NCBI GenBank assembly: GCA_944386995.1
Contig: CALXDF010000032.1
Coordinates: 1-39,604, forward strand
Direction: 5' to 3'
DNA from: an uncultured Oscillospiraceae bacterium
GTDB lineage: Bacteria; Bacillota; Clostridia; Oscillospirales; Oscillospiraceae
Length of the DNA stretch: 39,604 nucleotides
The notes beneath the pieces are model-generated. The model was given only the letters and a program-made list of their open reading frames with translations. It was not told where the DNA came from and ran no database searches. Positions 33,561-39,604 of this stretch are shown one piece after another. The translations under genes and the position numbers were made by a program. The first letter of the stretch is position 1, and the number at the start of each line of letters is the position of its first letter.

Positions 33561-34208
33561 TTATGAAAGGGTGTCCGGCTTTTCAAAGCTGTGCAGCAGC
33601 CGGACCACAAAAGATCTTGTGATCTCATAGATGGAGGTGCGGGCATAGTCCACATGCGCCAGTTCCATGGCTGTCCTCTGCTTCTTTGTGGGAACGGCGT
33701 AGGGGTAGACGCCGAAAAGGAAGGGGAAGAAGGCATAGAGAAAGTCCTGGATTTCATCGGGAGACATGGCGGGAAAAAATTTTTCCAAGCAGCAGGCGAC
33801 AGACCGCATGGCCCCGGCATATACCACCTTGAAAGCCACCAGGTTTTCCATGCGGCTGCTGCCCTCGATGTCGTAGAGGTTCATGGACTCCAGCCTTAGC
33901 ATGGCTTCCCGCTTTTCCAGCGTATGCCCCAGCGCGTCGGCAAAGGCGGCAGCAGAAAGACTGTCGTTTCCCTGGAAAATTGCAGTCAGGTCCGCTGTCC
34001 AGGCCTCGTGCTCCCGCTGGAGCAGTGCCAGGAAAATTTCCTCCTTGGTCTGGAAATAGTTATAAATGGAGGTGCGGGTAAAGCTTGTCTTCTGTCCGAT
34101 CTCTTTCAGGGTGATCTCTTTGAAGCTCATGGTTTCATATAGCGCGGCGCAGGCGTTGACGATCTCCTCTTTTCGGGCGGTTGTCAATGCTTCTGATCCC
34201 TTTGGCAT
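33561..34208 (-). CDS. TetR/AcrR-family regulator
   Basis: 215 residues. N-terminal TetR helix-turn-helix at about 12-58 (EEIVNACAALYETMSFKEIT, then QKTSFTRTSIYNYFQTKEEI). The rest is an all-helical ligand-binding and dimerisation domain (CCLEKFFPAMSPDEIQDFLY), with no ligand predictable. AAGGAGA precedes the ATG. It has its own consensus promoter overlapping the end of the flavodoxin gene and is also the last gene downstream of the DUF362/flavodoxin genes. Inverted repeats at the DUF362 promoter and near its own start site are candidate operators, which would make it a local repressor. Confidence 0.9.
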   Translation of the reverse strand: MPKGSEALTTARKEEIVNACAALYETMSFKEITLKEIGQKTSFTRTSIYNYFQTKEEIFLALLQREHEAWTADLTAIFQGNDSLSAAAFADALGHTLEKREAMLRLESMNLYDIEGSSRMENLVAFKVVYAGAMRSVACCLEKFFPAMSPDEIQDFLYAFFPFLFGVYPYAVPTKKQRTAMELAHVDYARTSIYEITRSFVVRLLHSFEKPDTLS

Positions 34209-34244
34209 GACGGGTTCTCTCTCCTTCGCTTAACGGATGCGGCT

Positions 34245-34257
34245 GACATGGGCTGTC
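34245..34257. promoter_or_regulatory. Candidate operator at the tetR start site
   Basis: GACA-TGGGC-TGTC inverted repeat about 10 bp downstream of the predicted transcription start of the TetR gene. It shares GAC...GTC ends with the repeats at 37.2 kb but with a wider centre, so joint recognition is uncertain. Confidence 0.35.
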
Positions 34258-34271
34258 TGGATGCTGGGATC

Positions 34272-34300
34272 ATTATATACGCGCCCGCCGGCTCTGTCAA
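34272..34300 (-). promoter_or_regulatory. Promoter of the TetR gene
   Basis: Perfect TTGACA (34295-34300) and perfect TATAAT (34272-34277), 17-bp spacer, minus strand. The -35 box overlaps the stop codon of the upstream flavodoxin-family gene (34297-34299). Confidence 0.85.
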
Positions 34301-34842
34301 ACAGAGGCGTGCAGGCTTCGTCCCAGTTGATGCGCCTGTTCGGGGTACTGGGAGCGGGCGGTCATGGACGGCGTGCCGCAGCCTCGTCCCAGGATCATCC
34401 CCTGATCTTGCAGGTTGAGGTAGCGGACCAGGGTGCGGTAGTGGCTCTCCAGCGCCTCAAAAGTCCAGCTGTCTGCGTTCCAGGCGGCGGAGATCAGAGC
34501 GGATTTCATGTGTTTGCGGGTGATGCTGCTGTTGATGGCGCAGAAGCGGTCCACCAGGATTTTCAGCTGTGCGGACATCCCGTAATAATACAGCGGCGTG
34601 ACAAACACCATCATATCTGCGCCCAAAATTTTTTTGCGGAAGCGCTCCATGTCGTCCTTCTGGACGCACGGCCCCTCATATCCACAGTGGACACAGCCCG
34701 TACAGGGATGCAGGTCGGCGTGGGCGGCGTCAATGATTTCCACGGTATGCCCGGCCTCCCGGGCGCCGCGGATGAATTCTTCTGCCAAAAGATTGGAGGA
34801 GCCGTGCCGGTTTGGGCTGCCCTCCAGAACAACAATTTTCAT
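34297..34842 (-). CDS. Flavodoxin-family NAD(P)H-dependent FMN reductase-like protein
   Basis: 181 residues. The N-terminal FMN-phosphate loop is VVLEGSPNRHGSSNLLAEEF, followed by a Cys pair region CTGCVHCGYEGPC and the VTPLYYYGMSAQLKILVDRF block. This pattern is typical of the NADPH-dependent FMN reductase/iron-sulfur flavoprotein family (FMN_red/ISF type). The cysteines CxxCxxC-like could hold a 4Fe-4S cluster or be redox active. AGGAGG lies eight bases before the start. The gene is 18 bp after the flavodoxin lipoprotein gene, in the same operon. Confidence 0.88.
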   Translation of the reverse strand: MKIVVLEGSPNRHGSSNLLAEEFIRGAREAGHTVEIIDAAHADLHPCTGCVHCGYEGPCVQKDDMERFRKKILGADMMVFVTPLYYYGMSAQLKILVDRFCAINSSITRKHMKSALISAAWNADSWTFEALESHYRTLVRYLNLQDQGMILGRGCGTPSMTARSQYPEQAHQLGRSLHASV

Positions 34843-34860
34843 GTGTGTTGCCTCCTGTTG

Positions 34861-35547
34861 CTACTGCTGCAGATCCTCGATCCAGAGCTGCAGATCGGCC
34901 GCAGAGACGCCGGCGCTGAACCGGGTGCCTTCCAGCCAGTCGCCGCTGCCTGCCAGTTCAGCAAGCCCCTGGGCGCTGGAACCGATGCCGCTGCTGCCAG
35001 AGGTGCAGAAGGGGATAATGGTCAGCGTGTCGAAATCATGCTGCTCCACAAATGTGTTCAAAATCCGCGGGGCCTGCCCGTGCCAGATGGGATAGCCCAG
35101 ATAGAGCGTGGAATACCCCGTCAGATCGACAGCCTCGCTTCCGATTTCCGGGCGGGCATCCGGGTCGTCCATCTCCAGGGAGGAGCGGCTTTCGCTGTTG
35201 CCGTAATCCAGATCTGCGTCGGTATAGGGTTGGGCCGGGACGATCTCATAGAGATCCCCGCCGGTGACAGCCGCGATCTGTTCGGCCACTGCTTTTGTGT
35301 TTCCGGTGGCGGAGAAGTAGGCTACCAATATGCCGGATTCCCCGTCCTGAGGTTCTGACGCGGGAGTCCCGGCATCCCCCTGCGACGGTTCGTCAGACAT
35401 TGGGACCTCCGGAGCGGCCGGATCGGAAGCGGCCTCCGGCGGCGCAGAATCTTCTTCGGCGGCTTCCCCTCCACTTCCACAGGCGGCCAGGTTCCATGAC
35501 AGACAGGCCGCCAGAAAGAGGGCGCAGAGCTTTCTTGCTGATTTCAT
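34861..35547 (-). CDS. Flavodoxin-domain lipoprotein
   Basis: 228 residues. Lipoprotein signal peptide with lipobox LAAC and Cys23; then a 45-residue Pro/Glu/Ser-rich linker; then a flavodoxin_4-like domain beginning ILVAYFSATGNTKAVAEQIA, with LYLGYPIWHGQAPRILNTF and IPFCTSGSSGIGSS as the flavin-binding loops. Flavodoxins are usually cytoplasmic, so an exported lipid-anchored form suggests electron transfer at the outer membrane face, comparable to extracellular flavin-based electron transfer systems of Gram-positives (inference). The start at 35547 is chosen because the signal peptide begins there and AAAGGATC precedes it. Confidence 0.88.
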   Translation of the reverse strand: MKSARKLCALFLAACLSWNLAACGSGGEAAEEDSAPPEAASDPAAPEVPMSDEPSQGDAGTPASEPQDGESGILVAYFSATGNTKAVAEQIAAVTGGDLYEIVPAQPYTDADLDYGNSESRSSLEMDDPDARPEIGSEAVDLTGYSTLYLGYPIWHGQAPRILNTFVEQHDFDTLTIIPFCTSGSSGIGSSAQGLAELAGSGDWLEGTRFSAGVSAADLQLWIEDLQQ

Positions 35548-35672
35548 ATGGTTGTGATCCTTTCGGCTGGAGCGGCCGCTCCGACGGCCGCTGAGATTGC
35601 GCAGCCGGGGAAACGGCGGGAAAGCCGCTCCCCATAAGCGCGCTTGCAGTTCTGCCTCTGTGTACGGGCGTC

Positions 35673-36143
35673 TTATCGTCCCAAGACGGACTTTGCCCAT
35701 TCCGCTGCGCCGGAGCCGTTGAGCAGCTGCCCCCTGGCCCATGAGACACCGGGACAGTGAGCTTTTAGACTCTTCTCTGCCGTGGCGATGCCGCTGCCGC
35801 CGGAAGTGGCAAAGGGAATAAGTGTTTTTCCGGAAAAATCATAACTGTCCAAAAATGTGTCCACGATCCGCGGTTCCACGCCCCACCAGATGGGAAACCC
35901 TAAAAACACGGTATCATACTGGTCGATGCCAGCCACGCCGCCTGCAATGGCCGGACGGCAGGCAGCGTCGTTCATTTCCAGGGTGCTGCGGCTTTTCTTG
36001 TCCATCCAATTGAGATCCGCAGCCGTATAGGGCACCTGAGGCCGGATCTCGTACAGATCTGCCCCAGTCTGCCGCGCGATCGCATCAGCTGCCCGGGCAG
36101 TTACGCCGCTGGCGGAAAAATAGGCGACGAGAGTTTTAGACAT
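35673..36143 (-). CDS. Flavodoxin (cytoplasmic)
   Basis: 156 residues from the ATG at 36143; an ATG six bases upstream (36149) is too close to the GGAG site. FMN-binding loops: LVAYFSASGVTARAADAIA, VFLGFPIWWGVEPRIVDTF and IPFATSGGSGIATAEKSL. It closely resembles the flavodoxin domain of the next gene, including the RSTLEMND...RP segment, so the two probably arose by duplication, with one copy gaining a lipoprotein leader. It follows the DUF362 gene by 33 bp. Confidence 0.9.
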   Translation of the reverse strand: MSKTLVAYFSASGVTARAADAIARQTGADLYEIRPQVPYTAADLNWMDKKSRSTLEMNDAACRPAIAGGVAGIDQYDTVFLGFPIWWGVEPRIVDTFLDSYDFSGKTLIPFATSGGSGIATAEKSLKAHCPGVSWARGQLLNGSGAAEWAKSVLGR

Positions 36144-36176
36144 AACCATTCACTCCAGTTCTGATAACGTTTTGAC

Positions 36177-37067
36177 TTACAGTTCGATCAGCTCGTACTC
36201 CCGGGTGCCGTACCCCAGGTCTGCGGCGGCCTCGATGGTATGGATGCCGTTGCGGCTGTTCACCCGCTCCATGAAGTGCTCCTTGCCCGGATCATCAGAA
36301 GCCATCACAAGGTCGATGCACGCCTGGTCGATGGCTACGGGGTCCAGGGAGGAGAGAATGCCGATGTCCTTCATACAGGGATCCTCAGCCACAGCGCAGC
36401 AGTCGCAGTCCACCGACAGGTTCTTCATCACATTGATATAAGCGATTTTATCCTTGAAGTGCTCCACTACGCTCATGGCCGCATCGGCCATGGCTTCCGG
36501 AAATTCCACGGCATTGGCGTGCTGCTTCCAGGTTTCGTAGCGGTCGCCGGTTTTGCCGCCGGAGTGGATCAGGGCCTTGCCCGCCCGGCTGGCACAGCCG
36601 ATGGAAAGCTGCTTGAGGGCTCCGCCGTAGCCGCCCATGGGGTGACCTTTGAAGTGGGCCAGCACCAGCATGGAGTCATAGTTCAGAATATCCTTGCCCA
36701 CATGGTTCTCCTTGAGGACCTTGCCGTCTGGAATGGGCCAGACCACATCCGGCCCCTCGGCATCCAGCAGATCCACGGTAAAATACTTGGTCCAGCCGTG
36801 TTCCGCAAGAAGCCTGTTGTGTGAGGCTGTGTGGTCCCGGACGCCGCCGGAGGCGTCGCCATAGGCGGTGTTGCACTCCACCACGGTGCCATGGACCGCG
36901 TCAACCATGGGCTTCCAGAACTCCGGGTGCAGGAAGTTCTGATTGCCCTTCTCTCCGGAGTGAACTTTCACGGCCACCTTGCCGGGCAGCTGAACGCCGA
37001 GAGCACGGTAAAGTTCCACTACCTTTTCCGGGGTGATTTCTCTGGTGAAGTAAACCTTTGCTTTCAT
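36177..37067 (-). CDS. DUF362-family protein
   Basis: 296 residues. GGAGG lies eight bases before the ATG at 37067. DUF362 hallmarks are present: VAVKVHSGEKGNQNFLHPEF near the N-terminus, AHFKGHPMGGYGGALKQLS in the middle, and the C-terminal Cys-rich segment DCDCCAVAEDPCMKDIG followed by SLDPVAIDQACIDLV. The cysteines suggest an Fe-S or metal site, and related proteins are fused to ferredoxin domains; none is fused here. The biochemical role of the family is not established. It is the first gene of the operon whose next members are flavodoxins, so a role in low-potential electron transfer is plausible. Confidence 0.88.
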   Translation of the reverse strand: MKAKVYFTREITPEKVVELYRALGVQLPGKVAVKVHSGEKGNQNFLHPEFWKPMVDAVHGTVVECNTAYGDASGGVRDHTASHNRLLAEHGWTKYFTVDLLDAEGPDVVWPIPDGKVLKENHVGKDILNYDSMLVLAHFKGHPMGGYGGALKQLSIGCASRAGKALIHSGGKTGDRYETWKQHANAVEFPEAMADAAMSVVEHFKDKIAYINVMKNLSVDCDCCAVAEDPCMKDIGILSSLDPVAIDQACIDLVMASDDPGKEHFMERVNSRNGIHTIEAAADLGYGTREYELIEL

Positions 37068-37234
37068 GTTATAAACCTCCTCTGTCATATGTGTGAGTCG
37101 TGTGATGGACGGCTTTTTAAAGAAGAGCGCGGCGCTTAAGAACGGCACCTCCCCGGATGCGCCCGCCGGTTTGCCGGCGCTGCGGCGGGGAAGGGAAGAC
37201 GGAAATGGGGCGCAGGGGAGAAATTGCCGAAAAC

Positions 37235-37284
37235 TGACACTGCGTCAGTATCTGTACTATAGCACCATTCTGACGTTGTGTCAA
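37235..37284 (-). promoter_or_regulatory. Promoter of the DUF362/flavodoxin operon with two TGAC-N5-GTCA sites
   Basis: Perfect TTGACA (37279-37284) and TATAGT (37256-37261), 17-bp spacer, minus strand. Two copies of TGAC-N5-GTCA lie at 37271-37283 (over the -35) and 37235-37247 (just past the start site), centres 36 bp apart. This is a good arrangement for repression by a dimeric regulator such as the TetR protein at the end of the operon. Confidence 0.75.
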
Positions 37285-37410
37285 TCCTTCTTGGAAAATT
37301 TTCTGCCGGCAGGAAAGCGTACATGGGAGAAGGGGTTCTTCCTTTCCCCGGGGGGCTTTGCAAAGGGGGATTCCCCCTGCGGAGAAAAGGATTTCCTGGT
37401 AACTTCACTA

Positions 37411-37439
37411 TTGAGAAAAAGAAACCTTCATGGTACAAT
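37411..37439 (+). promoter_or_regulatory. Promoter of ychF
   Basis: TTGAGA (37411-37416) and TACAAT (37434-37439) with a 17-bp spacer and TG one base before the -10 (extended -10). The leader to the ychF start is about 180 nt. The rest of the 37.07-37.63 kb gap shows nothing else beyond the divergent DUF362 promoter. Confidence 0.65.
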
Positions 37440-37625
37440 ATCCCTATTAGAAAGCGCAGAGGGCTGTTTTGCGTCGGAGAAGAGCCGCCTATGGCGCGGG
37501 CTTTGCGGCCAATCAAAGCCCTTTCCCTGGGACGACGGGGAAGATTGCGCTGCCTGCCGGAGATGCGGCGGGTGGAGAAGCGGCAGGAAACGCAGATCAA
37601 TCCAATCAAGGAGATGTAGAGATCC

Positions 37626-38717
37626 ATGAAATTAGGAATCGTGGGGCTTCCCAATGTGGGGAAGTCTACCCTCTTTAATGCCATTACCAATGCCGGCGCT
37701 GAGAGCGCCAACTACCCCTTCTGTACCATCGACCCCAACGTGGGCGTGGTAGCGGTGCCGGACAGCCGTCTGGACACGCTCAGCGAGATGTACCACCCTA
37801 AGAAAACCACCCCCGCGGTTATTGAGTTTGTGGATATCGCCGGGCTGGTGAAGGGTGCCTCCAAGGGGGAGGGCCTGGGGAACAAGTTCCTCTCCAATAT
37901 CCGCATGACGGATGCCATCGTCCATGTGGTGCGCTGCTTCGACGACGACAACGTCATCCATGTGGAGGGCAGCACCGATCCTATCCGGGATATCGACATT
38001 ATCGATCTGGAACTGATTATGGCAGATGTGGAGATGGTGGACCGGCGCATCGACAAGGCAACCAAGGCCGCCAAGGGGGATAAGAAATTCCTTCACGAGG
38101 TGGAGGTGTTTACGAATCTCCGCAGCTGGATGAATGACGGAAATTCCGCCCGCAGTTACCAGTGCAGCGAGGAGGATGCGGCCCTTATTGCTACCAGCGA
38201 TCTGTTGAGCCTGAAACCGGTGATTTATGCTGCCAATTTGGACGAAGACGGTTTTGCCGATTACGCCAATGTGCGCTACTATCAGCAGGTGGCCCAGCGT
38301 GCAGCTGCGGAGGGGGCCCAAGTGATCCCCGTTTGTGCCAAGCTGGAGGCGGAGATCGCAGAGCTGGAGGATGAGGAGAAGGCGGCATTCCTTACAGATC
38401 TGGGGATTGAGGAGAGCGGTCTGGACCGCTTGATCAAGGCCAGCTACACCCTGCTGGGCCTCATCTCCTTCCTTACCAGCGGCGAGGATGAGTGCCGGGC
38501 CTGGACGATTACCAGGGGGACGAAAGCGCCCCAGGCCGCAGGGAAAATTCACTCCGATTTCGAGCGGGGGTTTATCCGCGCGGAAGTCGTCGCTTTTGAC
38601 GATCTGATGGCTGTCGGCACCATGGCTGCTGCCAAGGAAAAGGGCCTCATCCGGTCTGAGGGCAAGGAGTACGTGGTCCAGGACGGGGATATCATCCTCT
38701 TCCGGTTCAATGTTTGA
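37626..38717 (+). CDS. ychF: Redox-regulated P-loop ATPase YchF (Obg family)
   Basis: 363 residues, the usual length. P-loop GLPNVGKST (7-15), switch [11 protein letters not shown], switch [17 protein letters not shown] and the altered specificity motif NLDE (in [10 protein letters not shown]) that lets YchF/OLA1 proteins use ATP instead of GTP. The helical domain and the C-terminal TGS domain ([20 protein letters not shown], then [14 protein letters not shown]) are complete. YchF binds the ribosome and is linked to oxidative stress. AAGGAG lies about 11 bases before the ATG. Confidence 0.97.
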   Translation: MKLGIVGLPNVGKSTLFNAITNAGAESANYPFCTIDPNVGVVAVPDSRLDTLSEMYHPKKTTPAVIEFVDIAGLVKGASKGEGLGNKFLSNIRMTDAIVHVVRCFDDDNVIHVEGSTDPIRDIDIIDLELIMADVEMVDRRIDKATKAAKGDKKFLHEVEVFTNLRSWMNDGNSARSYQCSEEDAALIATSDLLSLKPVIYAANLDEDGFADYANVRYYQQVAQRAAAEGAQVIPVCAKLEAEIAELEDEEKAAFLTDLGIEESGLDRLIKASYTLLGLISFLTSGEDECRAWTITRGTKAPQAAGKIHSDFERGFIRAEVVAFDDLMAVGTMAAAKEKGLIRSEGKEYVVQDGDIILFRFNV

Positions 38718-38747
38718 TAAGATAGTAAAGGAAAGGTGGGGCGCTCT

Positions 38748-38996
38748 GTGAAAGGCATTGCGAAGCTTCTGTACTGGCTTTCCCTTGTGTTTCTTCTGAT
38801 GATCCCCGTGTCCCTGGTCCTGACGGCAGGGGCATACGGCGGCTGGCTGCCCGTCAACGGCGCCGGCGTGTTCGCCACTTTGGTCAACAGCACCATATCC
38901 AACCTCTTTCACGCCGGGCTGCTGCTGGGCCTCTCCCGGGTGCTCTCCCTTCTGGAAAAACTGGTAAAACAACGCGATGAAAGCGAAGCGCTTTGA
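38748..38996 (+). CDS. Small two-helix membrane protein
   Basis: 82 residues from GTG 38748, chosen because AAAGGTGG is 9-11 bases upstream; a GTG at 38736 would add four residues but overlaps that site. Two hydrophobic helices (LLYWLSLVFLLMIPVSLVLT and a second around ATLVNSTISNLFHAGLLLGL) with a basic/acidic tail. No family recognised. It ends 20 bp inside the next gene, so the two are translationally coupled and may work together. Confidence 0.6.
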   Translation: MKGIAKLLYWLSLVFLLMIPVSLVLTAGAYGGWLPVNGAGVFATLVNSTISNLFHAGLLLGLSRVLSLLEKLVKQRDESEAL

Positions 38997-39604
38997 CATT
39001 CTGGACGCCTGGCGGACCCTGGCCATCGTGCTGATGGCGGCCTACCACTTCCTCTACGACCTGGCCCTCTTCGGCGTCATCACCTGGGAGCGGATGTTCT
39101 CCACGCCCCTGAACATTTTGGAACGGTTCATCTGCTGCTCCTTTATCCTCCTGGCCGGGGCCTCCGCCCGGTTCAGCCGCAGCAACCTCCGCCGGGGGCT
39201 CATCGTCCTGGCGGCGGCGGTGGTGGTGGAGCTGGGGGCGGCGGTGGCGGGCCAGACCATCCGCTTCGGGGTGCTGATGCTCCTGGGCTGGTCCATGGTC
39301 CTCTACCACTTCACGGGGAAGCTCCTGCGGAAGCTGCCTGGACCGGCCCTGGCGGCCTCCGCCCTGATCCTCTTCTTCCTGACGGCCTGGTGGACCGGCG
39401 TTACGCCGGCATCCGTCCCATGGCTCTATCCCCTGGGGTTCACCGCCCCGGGGTTCGTCAGCGCCGACTACTTCCCCCTCCTGCCCTGGCACTTCCTCTT
39501 CCTCCTGGGCACGGTCCTGGGGGGATGGTGCCTGGACCACCGGGAGCACCGCCTGCTCCAGGCGAAGCTCCCCGCCGCCCTCACCTGGTGCGGGCGGCAC
39601 AGCC
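38977..39604 (+). CDS. DUF1624/heparan-alpha-glucosaminide N-acetyltransferase-like membrane protein, 3'-truncated by the window edge
   Basis: The frame opens with ATG 38977 and is still open at the window end, giving about 209 residues. It begins MKAKRFDILDAWRTLAIVLM followed by AAYHFLYDLALFG, the typical first helix of DUF1624/HGSNAT-type acyltransferases, with its conserved His. At least five further membrane helices follow, with short loops (LERFICCSFILLAGASARFS, RFGVLMLLGWSMVLYHFTGK). Such proteins move acyl groups across the membrane onto sugars or cell-wall polymers. No clear ribosome-binding site is seen; translation is probably coupled to the overlapping upstream gene. Confidence 0.8.
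   Translation, partial: MKAKRFDILDAWRTLAIVLMAAYHFLYDLALFGVITWERMFSTPLNILERFICCSFILLAGASARFSRSNLRRGLIVLAAAVVVELGAAVAGQTIRFGVLMLLGWSMVLYHFTGKLLRKLPGPALAASALILFFLTAWWTGVTPASVPWLYPLGFTAPGFVSADYFPLLPWHFLFLLGTVLGGWCLDHREHRLLQAKLPAALTWCGRHS

Overview
This window looks like chromosomal DNA of a high-GC, anaerobic, endospore-lineage Firmicute, most likely Oscillospiraceae (Oscillibacter/Dysosmobacter/Flavonifractor-like). That is an inference from gene content: tRNA-sensing T-box leaders, a type III glutamine synthetase, a clostridial glnA-nitR-gltBD cluster, an S-layer protein with SLH domains, a stand-alone Spo0A-type DNA-binding domain, a CotH protein and an Fe-S type PurF. No tRNA, rRNA, CRISPR array or complete transposon was seen.

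Layout. (1) 1-2.6 kb: the end of a CotH-family gene and its terminator, then a scar where a frameshifted solute-binding-protein gene (+) and a truncated response-regulator gene (-) meet head-on at about 2.3 kb, each without its 3' part. (2) 2.6-19.3 kb: one long minus-strand block for nitrogen. In transcription order it holds glnA, the ANTAR antiterminator nitR, gltB and gltD; then a T-box leader with glnN-type glutamine synthetase and purF; then a second T-box leader, best read as tRNA-Trp specific, with a TIGR04076-like protein, an amidohydrolase, a GntP-type permease and an aldo/keto reductase. The block makes glutamine and glutamate and spends glutamine on purines. Its three leaders respond to different signals. 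(3) 19.5-23.3 kb (minus): an ECF-like sigma factor, a DUF4367 membrane protein (probable anti-sigma), a small secreted protein and a serpin lipoprotein. (4) 23.5-24.2 kb (+): an XRE regulator overlapping a lone Spo0A C-terminal domain gene. (5) 24.7-28.0 kb (+): a cobalamin riboswitch and its cobalt ECF transporter operon cbiMNQO. (6) 28.1-29.5 kb (-): a PIN-PhoH ATPase. (7) 29.5-33.1 kb (+): an intergenic region with four direct repeats flanking a hairpin, then a large acidic S-layer protein. (8) 33.1-37.3 kb: a Fur-box promoter (+) with no convincing gene behind it, then a minus-strand redox cluster (DUF362, two flavodoxins, a flavodoxin-family reductase, TetR) whose promoter carries two matching inverted repeats. 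(9) 37.4 kb to the end (+): ychF, a small membrane protein and the start of a DUF1624-like membrane acyltransferase.

The observations most worth following are the Trp-type T-box on an operon of unrecognised catabolic/transport genes, the Asp-type T-box on glutamine synthetase, the attenuator in the glnA leader beside nitR, the orphan Fur promoter at 33.15 kb, and the direct-repeat/hairpin array near 29.8 kb.
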